This document shows, piece by piece, positions 24,699 through 36,975 of a stretch of DNA of 64,000 nucleotides. Made by a program: the position numbers and the translations under genes. How positions within the stretch are numbered: the stretch's first letter is position 1; every line of letters starts with the position of its first letter. The notes under the pieces were generated by a model. The model had not been told where the DNA came from. It did not search any database and saw only the letters and a program-made list of their open reading frames with translations. Origin of the DNA: Isoetes taiwanensis (Eukaryota; Streptophyta; Lycopodiopsida; Isoetales; Isoetaceae); assembly GCA_021234155.1 (NCBI GenBank), contig JAJEKV010000051.1:586036-650035 (forward strand). The letters run 5' to 3'.

Positions 24699-26087
24699 CT
24701 AGTAATGGTGCCCAGCATTGCTGGGCATAAGTTGGGAATATATGTGGACTAAAATCTATTCAGCTCAGACTCCTTTTCATAAATTTAATATAATAGAAAT
24801 CAAGCCCAGCATTGCTTGGCTTTAAGGGGACACATTGCATTAGGCGCTTCCCTCTTTCCCCTTTGCTTTTTGCTCTATCCTGCATTTCCTTTTTTTTTCG
24901 TTTTCTCTACACACTTTCCTTTTTCCTTTTCCTCTTTTTTTTCTATTTTTTCGTACACATCTTCTTTTTCCCTTCTCTATTTTTGCTTTTTTTGCCTTCC
25001 TCCTTCTCTTCCCAGCTGTTGTTTGTCCTTCTTTTCCCTTTACCTTTTCCAGAGCCGGACTTTTTTTTCCCTTTATTTTTCATCCTTTCTCCCCTTCCCA
25101 TTTTTCCCCTTCATTTTCCTCAACCTTTTTCTTTTCCATTTCCTTTTCACTTTCCCTTTTCCTATGCTCTTTTTTCATTCTCTTTTCTCCACCTTTTCAT
25201 GTGCCCCTTTTCCTCCTTTTTCCATCCTCTTCCTCTTTATCCCTTTCGGCTTCTTTTCTTATTTCAGCTCCTCTTTTACCGCCGATGCCGAATTCTGTTT
25301 CTTTTCACTTTTCCTCCTTTGGACTTTTCTTTGTTTCTCTTTCCGATCCTTTCCCACTCTTCCTCTTTTACCCATACCCTTTTTCCCTTTCTTGCCTTTC
25401 TTTGTTTCTTTTCCATACCCTTCCCATATTTTTTTTCTATGCTCTTTTCTCTTTTCCCACCCTTTCCCTCTTTGCTTTCTTTGTTCCATAATGTCTTTTT
25501 TAGCTTCATTTTTTCCTTTCTTCTTCCTTTTTCTTTTTCCCTTTTTCAGGTACCATTTCCTCCTTCAGCTTTCCCTTTTTCCCTTCCCTTCTGCCCATCT
25601 TTTTTTTTTGTTTCCCCCTTTTCTTTGCATTTTCCTCATTTTCCCTAACCTTTCCTCTTTTCCTTTTCGATTACCCCTTTTCCTTGCGTACCTCGCGCCG
25701 CCATGCCATTTCCCTTCCCACTTTTCTTCTTTCCTCACCCTTTTCCTTTTTCTCCTTTTTCCATACTCTTTTCCCTTTCTTTTCCCATTTATTTTTTGCC
25801 AGCCTTCCCATTCTTGATCCTTTTCCCCACTCTTCCACTTTATGCCATTTCCCCTTCCCAGGTTTCCTTCCACCTCTTCTCATTTTCCGCCGTGCCTTTT
25901 CGGTTCCCTTTCCCCTCCTTTTTGATTTTTTCTTAGCCCTTTTTACATGCATTTTTCCTTTCTTATCCCCACCCTTTTCCTTTTCCCCTTTTCCCTTTTC
26001 CCCATGCCTTTTTGCCCCTTCACGTTCTCTCTTTCCTCCTCCCTTTTTCTTATTCCCCTTTTCCTTTACCTTTTCCCCTATAAGAGA
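24699..26087 (-). mobile_element. Helitron-like element with pyrimidine-tract body (copy b)
   Basis: Minus strand 3' end: a perfect 7-bp stem GCCCAGC-AAT-GCTGGGC (plus strand 24,710-24,726), seven bases, then CTAG|T at 24,699. Tentative 5' end is TCTCTTATAG at 26,087, preceded by A. Removing the element would leave A|T, as expected for Helitron insertion. The body is almost entirely a 1.24 kb polypyrimidine tract on the plus strand. A second, imperfect copy of the hairpin lies at about 24,805-24,821. It is non-autonomous with no coding capacity. Confidence 0.6.
24840..26080 (-). repeat. Polypurine/polypyrimidine tract of about 1.24 kb
   Basis: C/T on the plus strand with TTTTCCC and TTTCCTTTT words throughout. 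It produces very long open frames rich in Phe, Ser, Leu and Pro (plus) or Lys, Arg, Glu and Gly (minus), which are composition artefacts. Strong potential for triplex formation and replication-slippage length change. Confidence 0.9.
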
Positions 26088-27116
26088 TCAAAATATACCA
26101 ATCATGGCGGTAGGAAGTTGTGTGAGAAATCTCAGCCTTTGGATGCACCTAGATCATCTTGGCCATTCAAATTAGAGCTTGATCCAATCCAAGAATTATG
26201 GTATAACATTATAATATAAGATATCCACACCCATGCGTTCATCATTTTAAGCAGTAGACAAGTTGGTCCATCCAAGAAAAATATTCGTTGCCCGTTATTT
26301 AAAAGTTTTAGATTTTTCCTATAATTTCTAGTACAAGTTTACAACACTTTCTAGCAACAACATATAGACTATCTTGTACTTTATGGCTGTAAATTATGGA
26401 GTTCATTCGATAATGTAGAACTCAAAAGTAGGTAGTTATTTGACAGCTAAAGCACACAAAAGAAGTTAATAGACGGATCAATAAAACATACAACAAATTT
26501 ATTGGAAGCTTCCGATCCTGAAAAAAGATGTTACGGAGGGATAAACCAAGTCCGACTCATCTAATCTGGCACTATTTATAATCACAAAAGAGCTTTAGGG
26601 TCCCAAACTTTTTGGTCAGAGGTGTTTAGTTTACGATCAATCGCAAAGGAATAGTGCTCGTCGGTTTATGATATGAACCATTGAGATTATTTGTTTAAAA
26701 CGAATTCAAAGACTATTGATACGGGTCCCTTCAACATTTAAAAAATAAACCCTGGTTGTGATCATTGCAAATGATAGGTGGAGAAACCAGAAGCCCAATT
26801 AATCCTTGTAAAAAATATGACTACCATAGTGGTTTTATTTTGTCATTTCAACTTGGTAAATCCCATTCTACTTGCTCTACTATGGTGGTTTTTATTTTGT
26901 CATTGCGACTTATAGATTGGGAGTTTGAATTGTCCATGCTCTCAATCCGAATTGGTGAGCATTTATGTAAATTTAAGATGACTTGGTAAATGCCAATATG
27001 CTTATAAACTTAGATGTTACACCTTAGCTGCAGCGTTGCATCGCTCTGACTTTTTCAACATGGTAGAAATTCATTAATAGATGCCATTCTTGCCAGATAA
27101 GCTCAGATAATCTTAT
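26088..27116. other. AT-rich intergenic DNA, no gene seen
   Basis: A TAGTGGTTTTATTTTGTCATT-type word appears twice (near 26,828 and 26,883). No recognisable protein. Confidence 0.5.
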
Positions 27117-29790
27117 CTTATATTATAATGTTATTGTGTAAGTGTTGGATGACCCTAATTTTAGAAGCCCCAGTTGAATCAAAGTCAATGGAGAGATGAA
27201 GTCACCCACGTCGGATTTTTAAGAGGATAACATGGTTTTTTGCTAGGGTTAGCGAGAGAGTGACAAGAAGAGACCTAAAAGGCATGCGAACTTTAGGACA
27301 ACAAAAACTTCATGGTTTGGCGGATGCATAAATTACTGTTGTTTTACTTCGGGTTCCAGGCGGGCGGTTAGGGATCAAATTTCTTTGAAAAACGGGTACC
27401 GGTTTTCTTTGTCCTTTATCTCCATCTACTTCTCTGCTTGGGCGACAAACTCATCCACTTCTACGCCCGACCCAACAAACTCATCCATTTGTAGGGCCAA
27501 GTTTCACGTGAGCGGCGTTTGGGAATGGAACCAATTTTAGGTTGTTGTTTGAAAAATGAGATGGGAGATCGGAGAGATAGGATCATACAAATCGGGACGT
27601 ATTCTGAGGAGGAATAGGTTTTGTGGAGTACCGGCGTTTTCGTCGAGATATGCAGATGTCTGGGATTCACATGTATAAACTCGATTATCGGCGAAATTTT
27701 AAAACACAGTTACTTGCTACGGGGAAGCAGAAATAGCGAAGCGGAGTAGCAAAGCTTTTATCTTACTTTCCTTTAGTTGCCCAAAGTTTGGCGGGAATAT
27801 TCCTGTATCTATGAGCTTGGTTCATGAATCTAACGAGTTTAGTTTATTGATTAGTGGCGATTGTTTTCTTTCTTTCACGGGACGCGGCTTTGGGATGTAG
27901 CTTCACTTCTTTAGCTGAAAGCTGGTATTTCCTCCAATTAAAGATTTAGAGCTTTTGTTGCGACTGGGAGAATTTGCTGTTCTCGGGTCGAGAGTGCATT
28001 GCTTTCGAAAATATCATCTATTTTGTTGTAACATAAGATCTTGACTACATATTACACCACTCGTAATGGCGGTGATAAACAAGCAAGGACTATGCATCCT
28101 ATATTGCCAAGGAAACTATTATGTGGCCGGATCTTACGGGAAACATATCTTTGCCAATTCTGTGTATGTAATCCATGATTTAGCAGCATACATCTTGGTA
28201 CATTTCTACAATAAAAGAGAAACCATTTTATCTCTTTTCTCCTGTGAAATGAGAAGAAAAGAGCGGCTTTTACAATGTTAGTTGGATCTCATAGAACTTC
28301 GGACATCACTATGATATCGAGCATAAGCTTCGCACAGGTGGAGACATGATAGTTCACTTATTCAAGGCACCATTATAATCATGCCTTTTTTTCATAAAGA
28401 TTGACATGTAGAAATGTATGAGGTTGGGTGGCTCGCAGTAATCATGGCTCCTTGAAGTAGCATGGTGAAGTAGCATGTCGGAAATACCTTGCTAAACCCT
28501 TTGCTTTCTTGGCCGAAAGGTATCGCGCTCTTTATGGCTGATTTACGTTAAAATGTTAAGGTGAATTTATTTAAGGTTTTGATCATGCTAATTTAAAGGT
28601 GCAGAACCTTTGATTAAGGCTAATGCCTTATTTTCAATAACCTTGATTATGGTATTAGTCATGGCTTTACTTCTTTGGCTGCATATTTGTAAATATACAT
28701 GGTTCATGATCTTTTATTAGAAAACATTAAAGGGCAATACATTGCTTTGTCGGTCGCGGTGCATCTATATATATGGTGGGGTTGAGAAGCAAGTATTTAT
28801 CATGGCATAATTGAAGTTTAGATGTGCATTGACCAAATGGAGGTATATCACTTCACGTAGATTGGTGAGTGTTCTTTGCTTTTTTATTAGAATCATGACA
28901 AATTAGAGATTGGAGGTAAAATAATATTCGATGCTATTCTTGACACAACTTCAAAGGAAAAGAAATAAGTGCATCATGCATAAGATGTGAGAATATACCT
29001 TTGATGGAAAGATAGCATGTTTATCTTGTTTTAACGAAAATTACATGACATCTTAGTTTTCTTATCTAGAAGATAGACTCCATATGGAACTATGAAATGC
29101 ATAATTTACAAATCTGCATAATTTGCAGGGCGGCATCAAGATGCCAGCGTCAAACCCCCAAGTCAAGCGTAAAGGCTAAAAACAAATGAACATAAAGGCT
29201 TGTGTCTTTTTGTTCTAAGCAAAATGCAAAAGACATTATTTAAACCTAAAATACCACCTTTTGCATTTTTCCATTTAAAAGGCTCAAAAAAGGACTTTTA
29301 AACTTAAATGTTCACCACCACTTTTCCCTTTAGCTAGATTTAAGGTCTGAGGAGACATGGATTGCAAAGAATGATAAAAAATGCACAACAATGGCGTGAT
29401 GAAAGTTGCCAAATAGCCACCAAAACATAAGGGAAGGGGGTAGAATAGAAGATTGCTGAATATACTTGTCGGCATAAAAGGAACTAAACAACAAAGCAAA
29501 AGGCTCAGAATCTCTTATGAATAATGATGTAATTGCCTCTTCAATGTGTAATTTTAAGATGTCAACAATAAAAATTCAATTGCAAAGTTAATCTAGGTAT
29601 ATCTTCTCATTGTTAGAAAGTTTACAAGTTCAGTTAATCCCCCTGGCAGCTAGGCACTATTACTATGATTGGATATTTTTCTTATAAGAAAAGGTTACTA
29701 TATACTTTTTTCATTCTTTGATGAAAACATCTATGAATTTTCAACTTATACTTGACATTTGGTACTGCTGATATAGTAATATATAATTTT
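27117..29790 (+). repeat. 2.7 kb dispersed direct repeat, copy 2
   Basis: Second copy of the 1021-3742 segment, same orientation, 26.1 kb downstream. Collinear along its length, with many small indels relative to copy 1. The left border is just before TTATATTATAATG, where flanking sequence diverges. The right border lies after TATAGTAATATATAA. No conserved ORF. Confidence 0.8.
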
Positions 29791-31790
29791 GTTTGTCTAT
29801 ATATTCTTTTGGTCACATCGAATAGGAGGAGGTAGACAATGGCAAGAAAAAAAAAAAGGAATAGCATTCATGTCTATCGTCCTTTCCAATTAAAGGTACG
29901 AAGGTGTAAATGACAACAAATGAGATATTTACTTCTCTATTAATTTGCTCTATCTAAATATATCTTTGAAGCCTTTAGCAACTAAAATGATTGTACTTTT
30001 AACACTACGTATTCTTAAGATTATATAAATATTTAATATGTGTAAATGAGGCAAGGTACTTCAATAAAGTTATTTTATTGTCTTTACAATAGGTTTACTC
30101 ATCATTAGACTAGCATATATAGAACGGACAAAAAAAAAGTGGCGATCTTGTGTCTTTAGCTTTTCATGGAGTTGCCTAGGAGATACATTTTTATGGGGAA
30201 ATCTGAAGTGCTAAACTAGCTGTACAGCTTCTCCTAACTCAAAGTAGAAACTAGGTGTATTCAACTGACCTATTTATTCATTTCATTATCTTATTGCGAG
30301 CAGACACGTTGCTTAGTCTTGCAACGAGACAGGTGTGTGTAATCTTATCTATGGCAGGCTATAATAAAGAGACAGGTGTGTGTAATCTTATCCGTGGCAG
30401 GATATAATAAAAGAAAGAATACGGTGGTGTCTTGTCTTCCACGTAGCCAACTGGCATATATTCTTGATTGAGTGTTTCACAATTCAATGATGATTGCAGG
30501 TAGAGGCATTTATTTTTTATTGTACTATTTGGGGTATATGCTGCAGCGGTCTGAATAGATATTGTTGAAGGGTCCGAAGGAGACGGTAGTTTTGGAGAAG
30601 ACGAAGGATGCAGAGAAGTGCAGAGTTTTGCACCCGGTAGTGTAGCCAAATCGAGAATGCATGGATCACATACCATATCACGGAGCGCCAGAGATGCTCC
30701 AGTTGAAGGTATTCAGGAAACTTACGTCTGACCACGAATTTGATCACGTTTTGTGGCGACCATTCTTGTTGCAATTCGGTGATTTGCGGGCCTCAGGTTG
30801 CCGGGGTTGAATCTCATATCGATTGCCCTGTGCCTTCTAAACAAACCATGAATTGGGGTGGTTTGAAATTTGCAACATATTAGGTCAAGTAGGCCAGCGC
30901 AGTTATTCACAGGTGTCGGCCGGCTTCTAATAGAGTTAAAATGCTTGCCATAATTTAGACTCGTGAACCACAGGCATGCAATTAGAGCAACCAAGGGGCT
31001 TCGCGCTCCTATTGGCGCCACGCTACATATGAGAAAGAAAGGATGGCGATTAAACAGGGGGAGCTATATCATAGTCGAAACATTGGCTTTTAAAACAGGC
31101 TCTGCATCTATCTTATGCTTAAAATGGTTCTGCCGGAATAAATGGGCTGATGTCTAACATAGTCTGTGCCCTTTGCATTCTACAAAATTTCCTGTTATGC
31201 AAAATCAAAGGCTTGACTCTGAGGGGATGTTCGAAAATAAGCGAGCCTTCCTTGCAAATTTTTTTACCATTTTATTCACATGTTTTACTTTCAAGCTTTC
31301 TAGCCCTTTGTTGCGCGGTCGAAGCCTTACCCTAAAGCTAGCAGTGAGCAGGTCGAATCTTGAGACTCGCATCAGCATACAAAATTAAATTATCCCCTGT
31401 GATCGTTTCACTGAGGATTTTGGAGCAAACAAACTTTTATGGTGCCGGATGATTCGGATCAATCTCAAGTCTGCGGTTAGGCGATAACGAACATCATTAG
31501 TGAAAAGAGACACTGCGAGCAATAAGTTATGTATTGAAGAAAACTGGATCAATTGAAACGGCGCAAGTCCTCCCCAGACATTGCCGGATGAGGATTGAGG
31601 AGGCGATGCCGAAGATTTCCCGAGGTCATAATAGAAGATCGTCAAACGTGGCAGCCTCTAAAATTATAAGACTTTTTTTAATCTTGGATTTTTTCCCCCG
31701 GACAAACACGACGACGTGGCAGTAAATTAGTAAAAGAATAAAACGGATATTCTTATAGAATCTTGCCCATAGCAATTATATAGTTTAGAT
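29791..31790. other. Intergenic DNA with 43-bp tandem duplication
   Basis: No gene recognised. A unit GAGACAGGTGTGTGTAATC continuing to ATAATAAA is directly repeated at 30,326-30,368 and 30,369-30,411 with three substitutions. Confidence 0.5.
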
Positions 31791-33001
31791 ATATGCTTTG
31801 TAGATAAAAACATGCAATCCACTCCGTTAAATATTTCATTTTTATAAAACATTATATTAAAGATGTAAAAACACAGTATTGCATCTATATTTCCAAAACA
31901 ATAGAAACTAGTTATGGTGCCCGTTGCAGCTTTTTAAATAAAATGTGAAGGGGTGGTTTCTTTATGGAATAAATTTTTGATTTAAAGTGATGATCTTGTT
32001 GCTCATGGGCTATTCATGGGGATACTTAAGGAGTCAACATTGAAAAAATTAAAGGCGGCATTAAAACCATGCAGTGAAAATACTCGATGCAATAATCGAA
32101 ATATTTTCTAGCATCAATTTTGTAGGTTGAGTGTGCAAAGGTTGCAACATAGATTCAATACATACAACATGATTTCCTAAGCAATGTAGCGTTAAGCGTA
32201 TGGATCAATTTGGTTAACCGAAATACCCATGGGGAAACTCTGTAACTCAAGATTAGCGATTGAAGTTGTTGTTCATGTTTTGACATCCATTTATAAAGGT
32301 AGTCTTAGTTGGTTATAATTAATTTGATGTAGATGACCTAAAGATCTTGGTATATCTCTAATATATAATTGTAATAAGGAGGGTAAGGACTAGCTTATAC
32401 CTATATTAAATATTATTTTTAGAATATTCGAGTTTAGAAGCCCGAACAAATGTAAATGCTAAAAAATTTAGCCTTTTAAAATCGACATGTAGTAAAGATA
32501 GAAGGTAAGAGATTGGAGCTCTTCTTCTAGAACTTTAGGAAGGTTTAGGAAGTTCTTCGTGGCGACAAATAAAAAGTCTCGGAGAAGTCTCTTTCGACTT
32601 GAAACAAAGGCGGTTCTAATAGTGTCTTGAAGCTTGACGGGTTTTCTAGAAAGGTTTAGCCAAGGGTTATCCTCCATCAAAGGCTTATTCGACTTCATTC
32701 AAAGGCTTGACCCGACAAAAGCATTAGGCGTTTTTGCGAAAAGGTTTTTGCGGGGATTCTGAGACTAGTAAGCTATGATCCTTCATTCAACGTCTTCATC
32801 TCAAGCACAAACCTCACCTGTAGCTTCTCGACATGCTCTTTTCCATAAGATGCATTAGCAATTACTTGGTGGCTTGGCGGTTTCGTGCAGCGGACCCAAT
32901 CTTCCAGTGATTTGCTAGGAAGCTTCCTTTGCTTTAGGCTATATAGATACGTTTTTTTTTGTTCCTTCATTCTGGCATCAAAGTTCTTTCCTTATCAATG
33001 C
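31791..33001 (-). repeat. 1.2 kb direct repeat, copy 1, with Helitron-like terminus (copy c)
   Basis: Matches 47,543-48,763 from ATATGCTTTGTAG to CCTTATCAATGC in the same orientation. Near its left side the Helitron-like word ACTAGTTATGGTGCCC occurs (CTAG at 31,908), but the hairpin beyond it is eroded in this copy. The 117 bp left of CTAG are also shared between the two copies, so the duplicated unit is larger than a Helitron-type insertion alone. No coding sequence recognised. Confidence 0.8.
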
Positions 33002-34118
33002 CGCAGCTAAATAGAATATTATGGATATTTTCGCGGTATGCAGTTAAAAGAACACGAGGCCTAAGCGGGGCCAAATCCGAGAAAGGAAGAGTAAATTTAT
33101 AGGCACCGATTCCTTCGATTCAAGATTTCGAATCAAAGATGCCTTGAAGATATCGCAACCTCGGTGAAGAACGGATGGTCACCGCTAGGAGTTGGCGAAA
33201 AATAGACGGTCCAGTTCCGCTTGCTTGCCTTAAAAGGCAAGCAACTTTGAATAGCTAATCCCAGTGGCGCTCAAGAATCCCACGTTTGCTTCGAACCAAA
33301 GCTCCTCAGCTCAAATCAACACCTTGTAAAATCGACGGCCAAATACGTGCCCTGCCCTGGTGACACGAATATTCTAAGGAATTTTTCTATAGCATTTCTG
33401 ACTATATATAAGATTATGTGAATCGGAAAAAATTTTGGAATTATCATCATTTTCCGGCTATGGTTTCCGGGGTACGCGTGTAAGCGGAAAGGCAGAGGCT
33501 ATCCGGAGCTACGACGACGGTTAGGGGCTAGTTTGAGCTTGGATGTTTTAAGCGTGGGCGAATTGGCTCGAAGGGATGGAGAGAGCAGAAGCAAGTGAGC
33601 ATGAGAGTTGGGGGTCGGAAGGTGCTATTGAAGGGCGAGGTAGCTGTAGGATGTTTTATGATTTAGAGTAGTTGAGATTGAGTTTGAATATTAAAGAGTT
33701 GGGTGAATTCGAATTGTAAAGAAGTGAAACGGAGGGATGATTGAATAAGGTTGAGTTTTTATTGCGTAAAAACGCATCGGCCTTTTGTGGGTGTGACAGG
33801 GTTCTGGTCGAATCAGCCTTATCTATATTGAAAAAGGCTCGATTGTCATTTCTGCTTGGTTAATTGGAATCCCTGTGACCTGTATGGATATTTTTGGATT
33901 TGTGGTTGAATTTAGTTTTTAGCCTTGCCTTGCTGCAGATGGATAATAGAGATCGATGCCGCAGTTGGGAGGAAGCATGTTTCAGTGGATACTGAGCATC
34001 TATGTTGTAGAAAGTTTTGCATGTTATTGCAACGGAATTTAGAACTTATGCACCTTTTAAGGTTTTCAAGAATTTGTAAGCTGTATGTATAGGTTCTAAG
34101 ATTGTGTGTGCTATACAG
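33002..34118. other. Upstream region of RPA1-like gene; Helitron left end not found
   Basis: The Helitron described next must start at or left of the RPA1-like gene, but no convincing 5'-TC terminus could be picked out here. An ATG at 33,956 opens only a 29-codon frame, and no donor in it matches the phase needed by the first recognised RPA exon. Confidence 0.4.
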
Positions 34119-36104
34119 AAAAAGCAAATATCAAGCAGGAGACGGCTGGAGCACAAATTAGTAGAAGGTTTATGCCTGTGTTGCAGCTGACTCCATATGA
34201 AACAAATTGGATCATAAAGGTACATGTGACAAGGAAAGGAATACTGAGGACGTATGCAAAGAGTGATGAGCAAGGGCACGTTTTCCATGTTGAACTGGCT
34301 GACGAAGCTGTATGTTACTAATCCCTGCTATGCCTTATGTTTGAGGACTAATTTCATGTGAGACAGAATATGGCAATTCAAGCATGTATGTTTGATGACG
34401 CGGCGATACAGTTTTTTGAGATATTCAAGGTTGGGAAGGTAATATGTGTTTGATTCTGTCGATTATCTTGACTATGACTATTGATAATAGTAGAGAGTTA
34501 TGTAAAAGATTATGGCGCTTTTGTGTATTGCATACAGACATATGAGATTTCGAAAGCGAAGGTGCATCCTGCAAATAAGAAGTTTTCAAGGCTGAAAAAT
34601 GATTACGAGTTAATACTGAATACAAATTCAATTGTGAGAGAGATTAAAGAGGCGAATGATGATGTGAATGACAATCTTGATGCAAAATACAGCTTTGTTG
34701 AAATAGACCATCTGCAGCCATACATAAATACAAGAGCAGTAGTTGGTATGGAAATTTCTTATCCTTCATTTGAACGCATTATTGTTGAAGAATAGACACA
34801 TAACTAATGATGCGATCGTGAATGTATAGATGTTATTGGAATTGTTTCCAATGTATCATCTGCAATAAGCATTCGAAGGAAAGCAGATAATCAAGAGGTT
34901 GCTAAACGGGAAATCACAATTGAGGATCAGAGGTATAGGTTAACCCGATAGATTTAAGATATTTTATGTTGTATAGGATATGCTAAATAAAAACTGTACT
35001 TGCAGTGGCAGAAGCATTAGAGTGAGCTTATGGGGCGATTTGGCCTTAAAGACTGGAGAGCTATTAGCTGGAATCGTTGACCAAGCGCCAGTGATAAGCT
35101 TAACATCCGTTAAAACAACAGATTTCTTAGGTTTGTTCTATGTCTCGATTTGATTCTATTGAGTGTATGAAAGATAGAGATATTTTGATGATATGCAACA
35201 GGAATTTCATTGTCAAGCACGAGTGATACGATAATAGAGATAAATCCAGCCATTCCTCCAGCGGATATTTTGCACTCATGGTAAATAATTATATGTTAAA
35301 ATATTTATGAAGGTAACTATATAACAGGGAATTGCAAGGTATGACGCACATGGAAAAAGTATGAGATGTGCACCAGCCGGAGCAAACTTGCCTCGACGCC
35401 CTATTCTGTTAGATTCTATGGCAGATCGAAGATTTCTATCAGACGTTATTTCTATCCAAAGTGAAAAGGTACTAAACTTATTCATGGTAACTGTTTGAGA
35501 TGGATGTTTCAATATATTCTCAATCCAATTTCTTTTCTGCTTGCTGCAGGCTGTATATTGCAATGTAAAAGCATCGATAAGTTACATTGACCCAGAGCAA
35601 ACTTTATGGTACAATGCTTGCAAGTTCTGCATGAAGAAAGTGAGTGAAGAAAACAATAATTTTTGGTGTCATACATGTCAAACAAATGTGATAAGCAGCA
35701 AAAGGTAAAAGGACAGTTAACAATACCACACAAGTTTTGTTTCCTGAATTTTTTTCCCTGCGGTATAGGTACATTCTTTTTGCAAGGTTGATAGATTGGA
35801 CTGCAGAAGTAGCAGTCACTGCTTTCAATGATGAGGCGGAAAAAATTCTCGGCCATAGTGCAGATGATTTATATCGCTTGAAATGTCAGGTACAACAAAT
35901 TGAATTAAATTGCTGCTCTCAACTTTGCTTCTAAATGGTTGTAACAGAATTCACCTGCAGGATATCGAACAAAAATCATACCGAGCTGAATTGAGAAAGG
36001 CAACTTGGATGCCGAAGATTTTCTGCCTAAGTGTGCTCCAGGCAATTTATATGAATCGAGAAAGACAAAGAGTTACAATCCGTCAAGCAACTCCAGTAGA
36101 CTAG
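34119..36104 (+). CDS. RPA1-like (RPA70) single-strand DNA-binding protein, ten exons
   Basis: Exons: 34,119-34,309; 34,367-34,438; 34,538-34,745; 34,830-34,932; 35,006-35,130; 35,202-35,280; 35,339-35,468; 35,550-35,704; 35,769-35,889; 35,961-36,104. All introns are GT-AG and every junction keeps the frame. OB fold A is read from PVLQLTPYETNWIIKVHVT and FSRLKNDYELIL, fold B from DVIGIVSNVS, IRRKADNQEVAKREI and SLWGDLAL, and fold C from the four-cysteine zinc ribbon (C-K-F-C and C-H-T-C) and WYNACKFC. The C-terminus YILFARLID...VTAFNDEAEKIL and DLYRLKCQ is also typical. The usual N-terminal protein-interaction domain is absent or lies on unrecognised upstream exons; the first listed exon needs one base from upstream. 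Helitron RPA proteins are thought to bind single strands during rolling-circle transposition. A captured host gene is the alternative. Confidence 0.85.
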
Positions 36105-36759
36105 AGTAAAGAAAGCAATTTGCTACTGCAACATATTGGGAAAGCTCAAACAAATAAACAAAAGTAGATCATTTGATGTTTTGTGTATATATAGCGTTTT
36201 TGTAAAGCAACCAAATCGCAGTGGAAACTATGAAGCAAGTCTTCAGGAATTTGTATTAGATTCTGCGATCCTTCTCAATCGTTGTTAATTTGAAAACTTT
36301 GTTACTTCAATGCTGCTAGGAAGAGTTCCAGCTTGGAACAAGATCTGCCTTGGAATACATTGTCAATATTCATGCTGTTTTCCTGTAAATAAACCATGAC
36401 TCTTTATAAAAAAGGGCAATTATTGCATTGGGTTCTGCCCATGCTTAATTCAAAGTTATAAAGATTACAGTTTCGTTGTACTCAACAGCATGCAGTACTT
36501 TCATGACTTCCCAAATTGCTAATTATGACACCAAAATGTCCAACTGCCCAATACCTTGGACGATGTCATGGCCAAAATTCATTCAAACAATTATCTTTCC
36601 AATCCATGAGGATCTACGTTAGACAACATTACCGAAGATAAAATGGAAGAGTAAGCCTGGGATATGATACGCCATTCACTATAAAACATTTGTTGACAGC
36701 ACCATAACAATTAATCTTCTGTCAACAAGGGAGACTGGCCCGATTCTTTTTGTTAAGTA
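36105..36759. other. 3' flank of RPA1-like gene
   Basis: AT-rich, likely the 3' untranslated region and spacer; an AATAAA-like word (GTAAATAAACC) occurs near 36,387. No coding sequence recognised. Confidence 0.45.
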
Positions 36760-36777
36760 GTGCCTTCTTTGAACATG

Positions 36778-36975
36778 TACGTAAAATGTGGATCTGAAAC
36801 AGATGCACAAGAACTTTTTGACACGCTATCAACTTAAAATATTGTTTCATGGAATGTACCAACAGCAGTATCAACTTAAAATATTGTTTCATGGAATGTA
36901 CCAACAGCAGGGTACGCTGAAAATGGTCCTTTGCCTGAAGCTTTAAATTGTTATTCCCTCAAAACAACTTAATGC
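36778..36975 (+). pseudogene. PPR-protein (PLS type) fragment with internal duplication
   Basis: Reads YVKCGSETDAQELFDTLST, a stop, NIVSWNVPTA, then the last 14 codons repeated, then GYAENGPLPEALNCYS. This matches the plant pentatricopeptide pattern MYVKCGS..DA..LFD......N.VSWN..I.GYAQNG...EAL. A 42-bp tandem duplication (36,828-36,869 and 36,870-36,911) lies in it, and a TAA replaces the residue before NIVSWN in both copies. It sits between the RPA gene and the Rep exon of the Helitron, as expected for a captured host-gene fragment. Confidence 0.75.

Noticed and set aside
24812-26219. Open frames of up to 333 codons, including apparent membrane-protein-like sequence
   Set aside because: Same artefact of a polypyrimidine tract; overlapping frames on both strands are equally open.
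1021-29790. The two 2.7 kb repeats as LTRs of one giant element
   Set aside because: No TG...CA ends, primer site, polypurine tract or matching target duplications were found at their borders, and the interior holds unrelated insertions.
35328-35339. A frameshift in the RPA1-like gene at the seventh exon
   Set aside because: Using the AG at 35,337-35,338 as acceptor restores the frame and gives the expected W-Y-D residues, so no lesion is needed.
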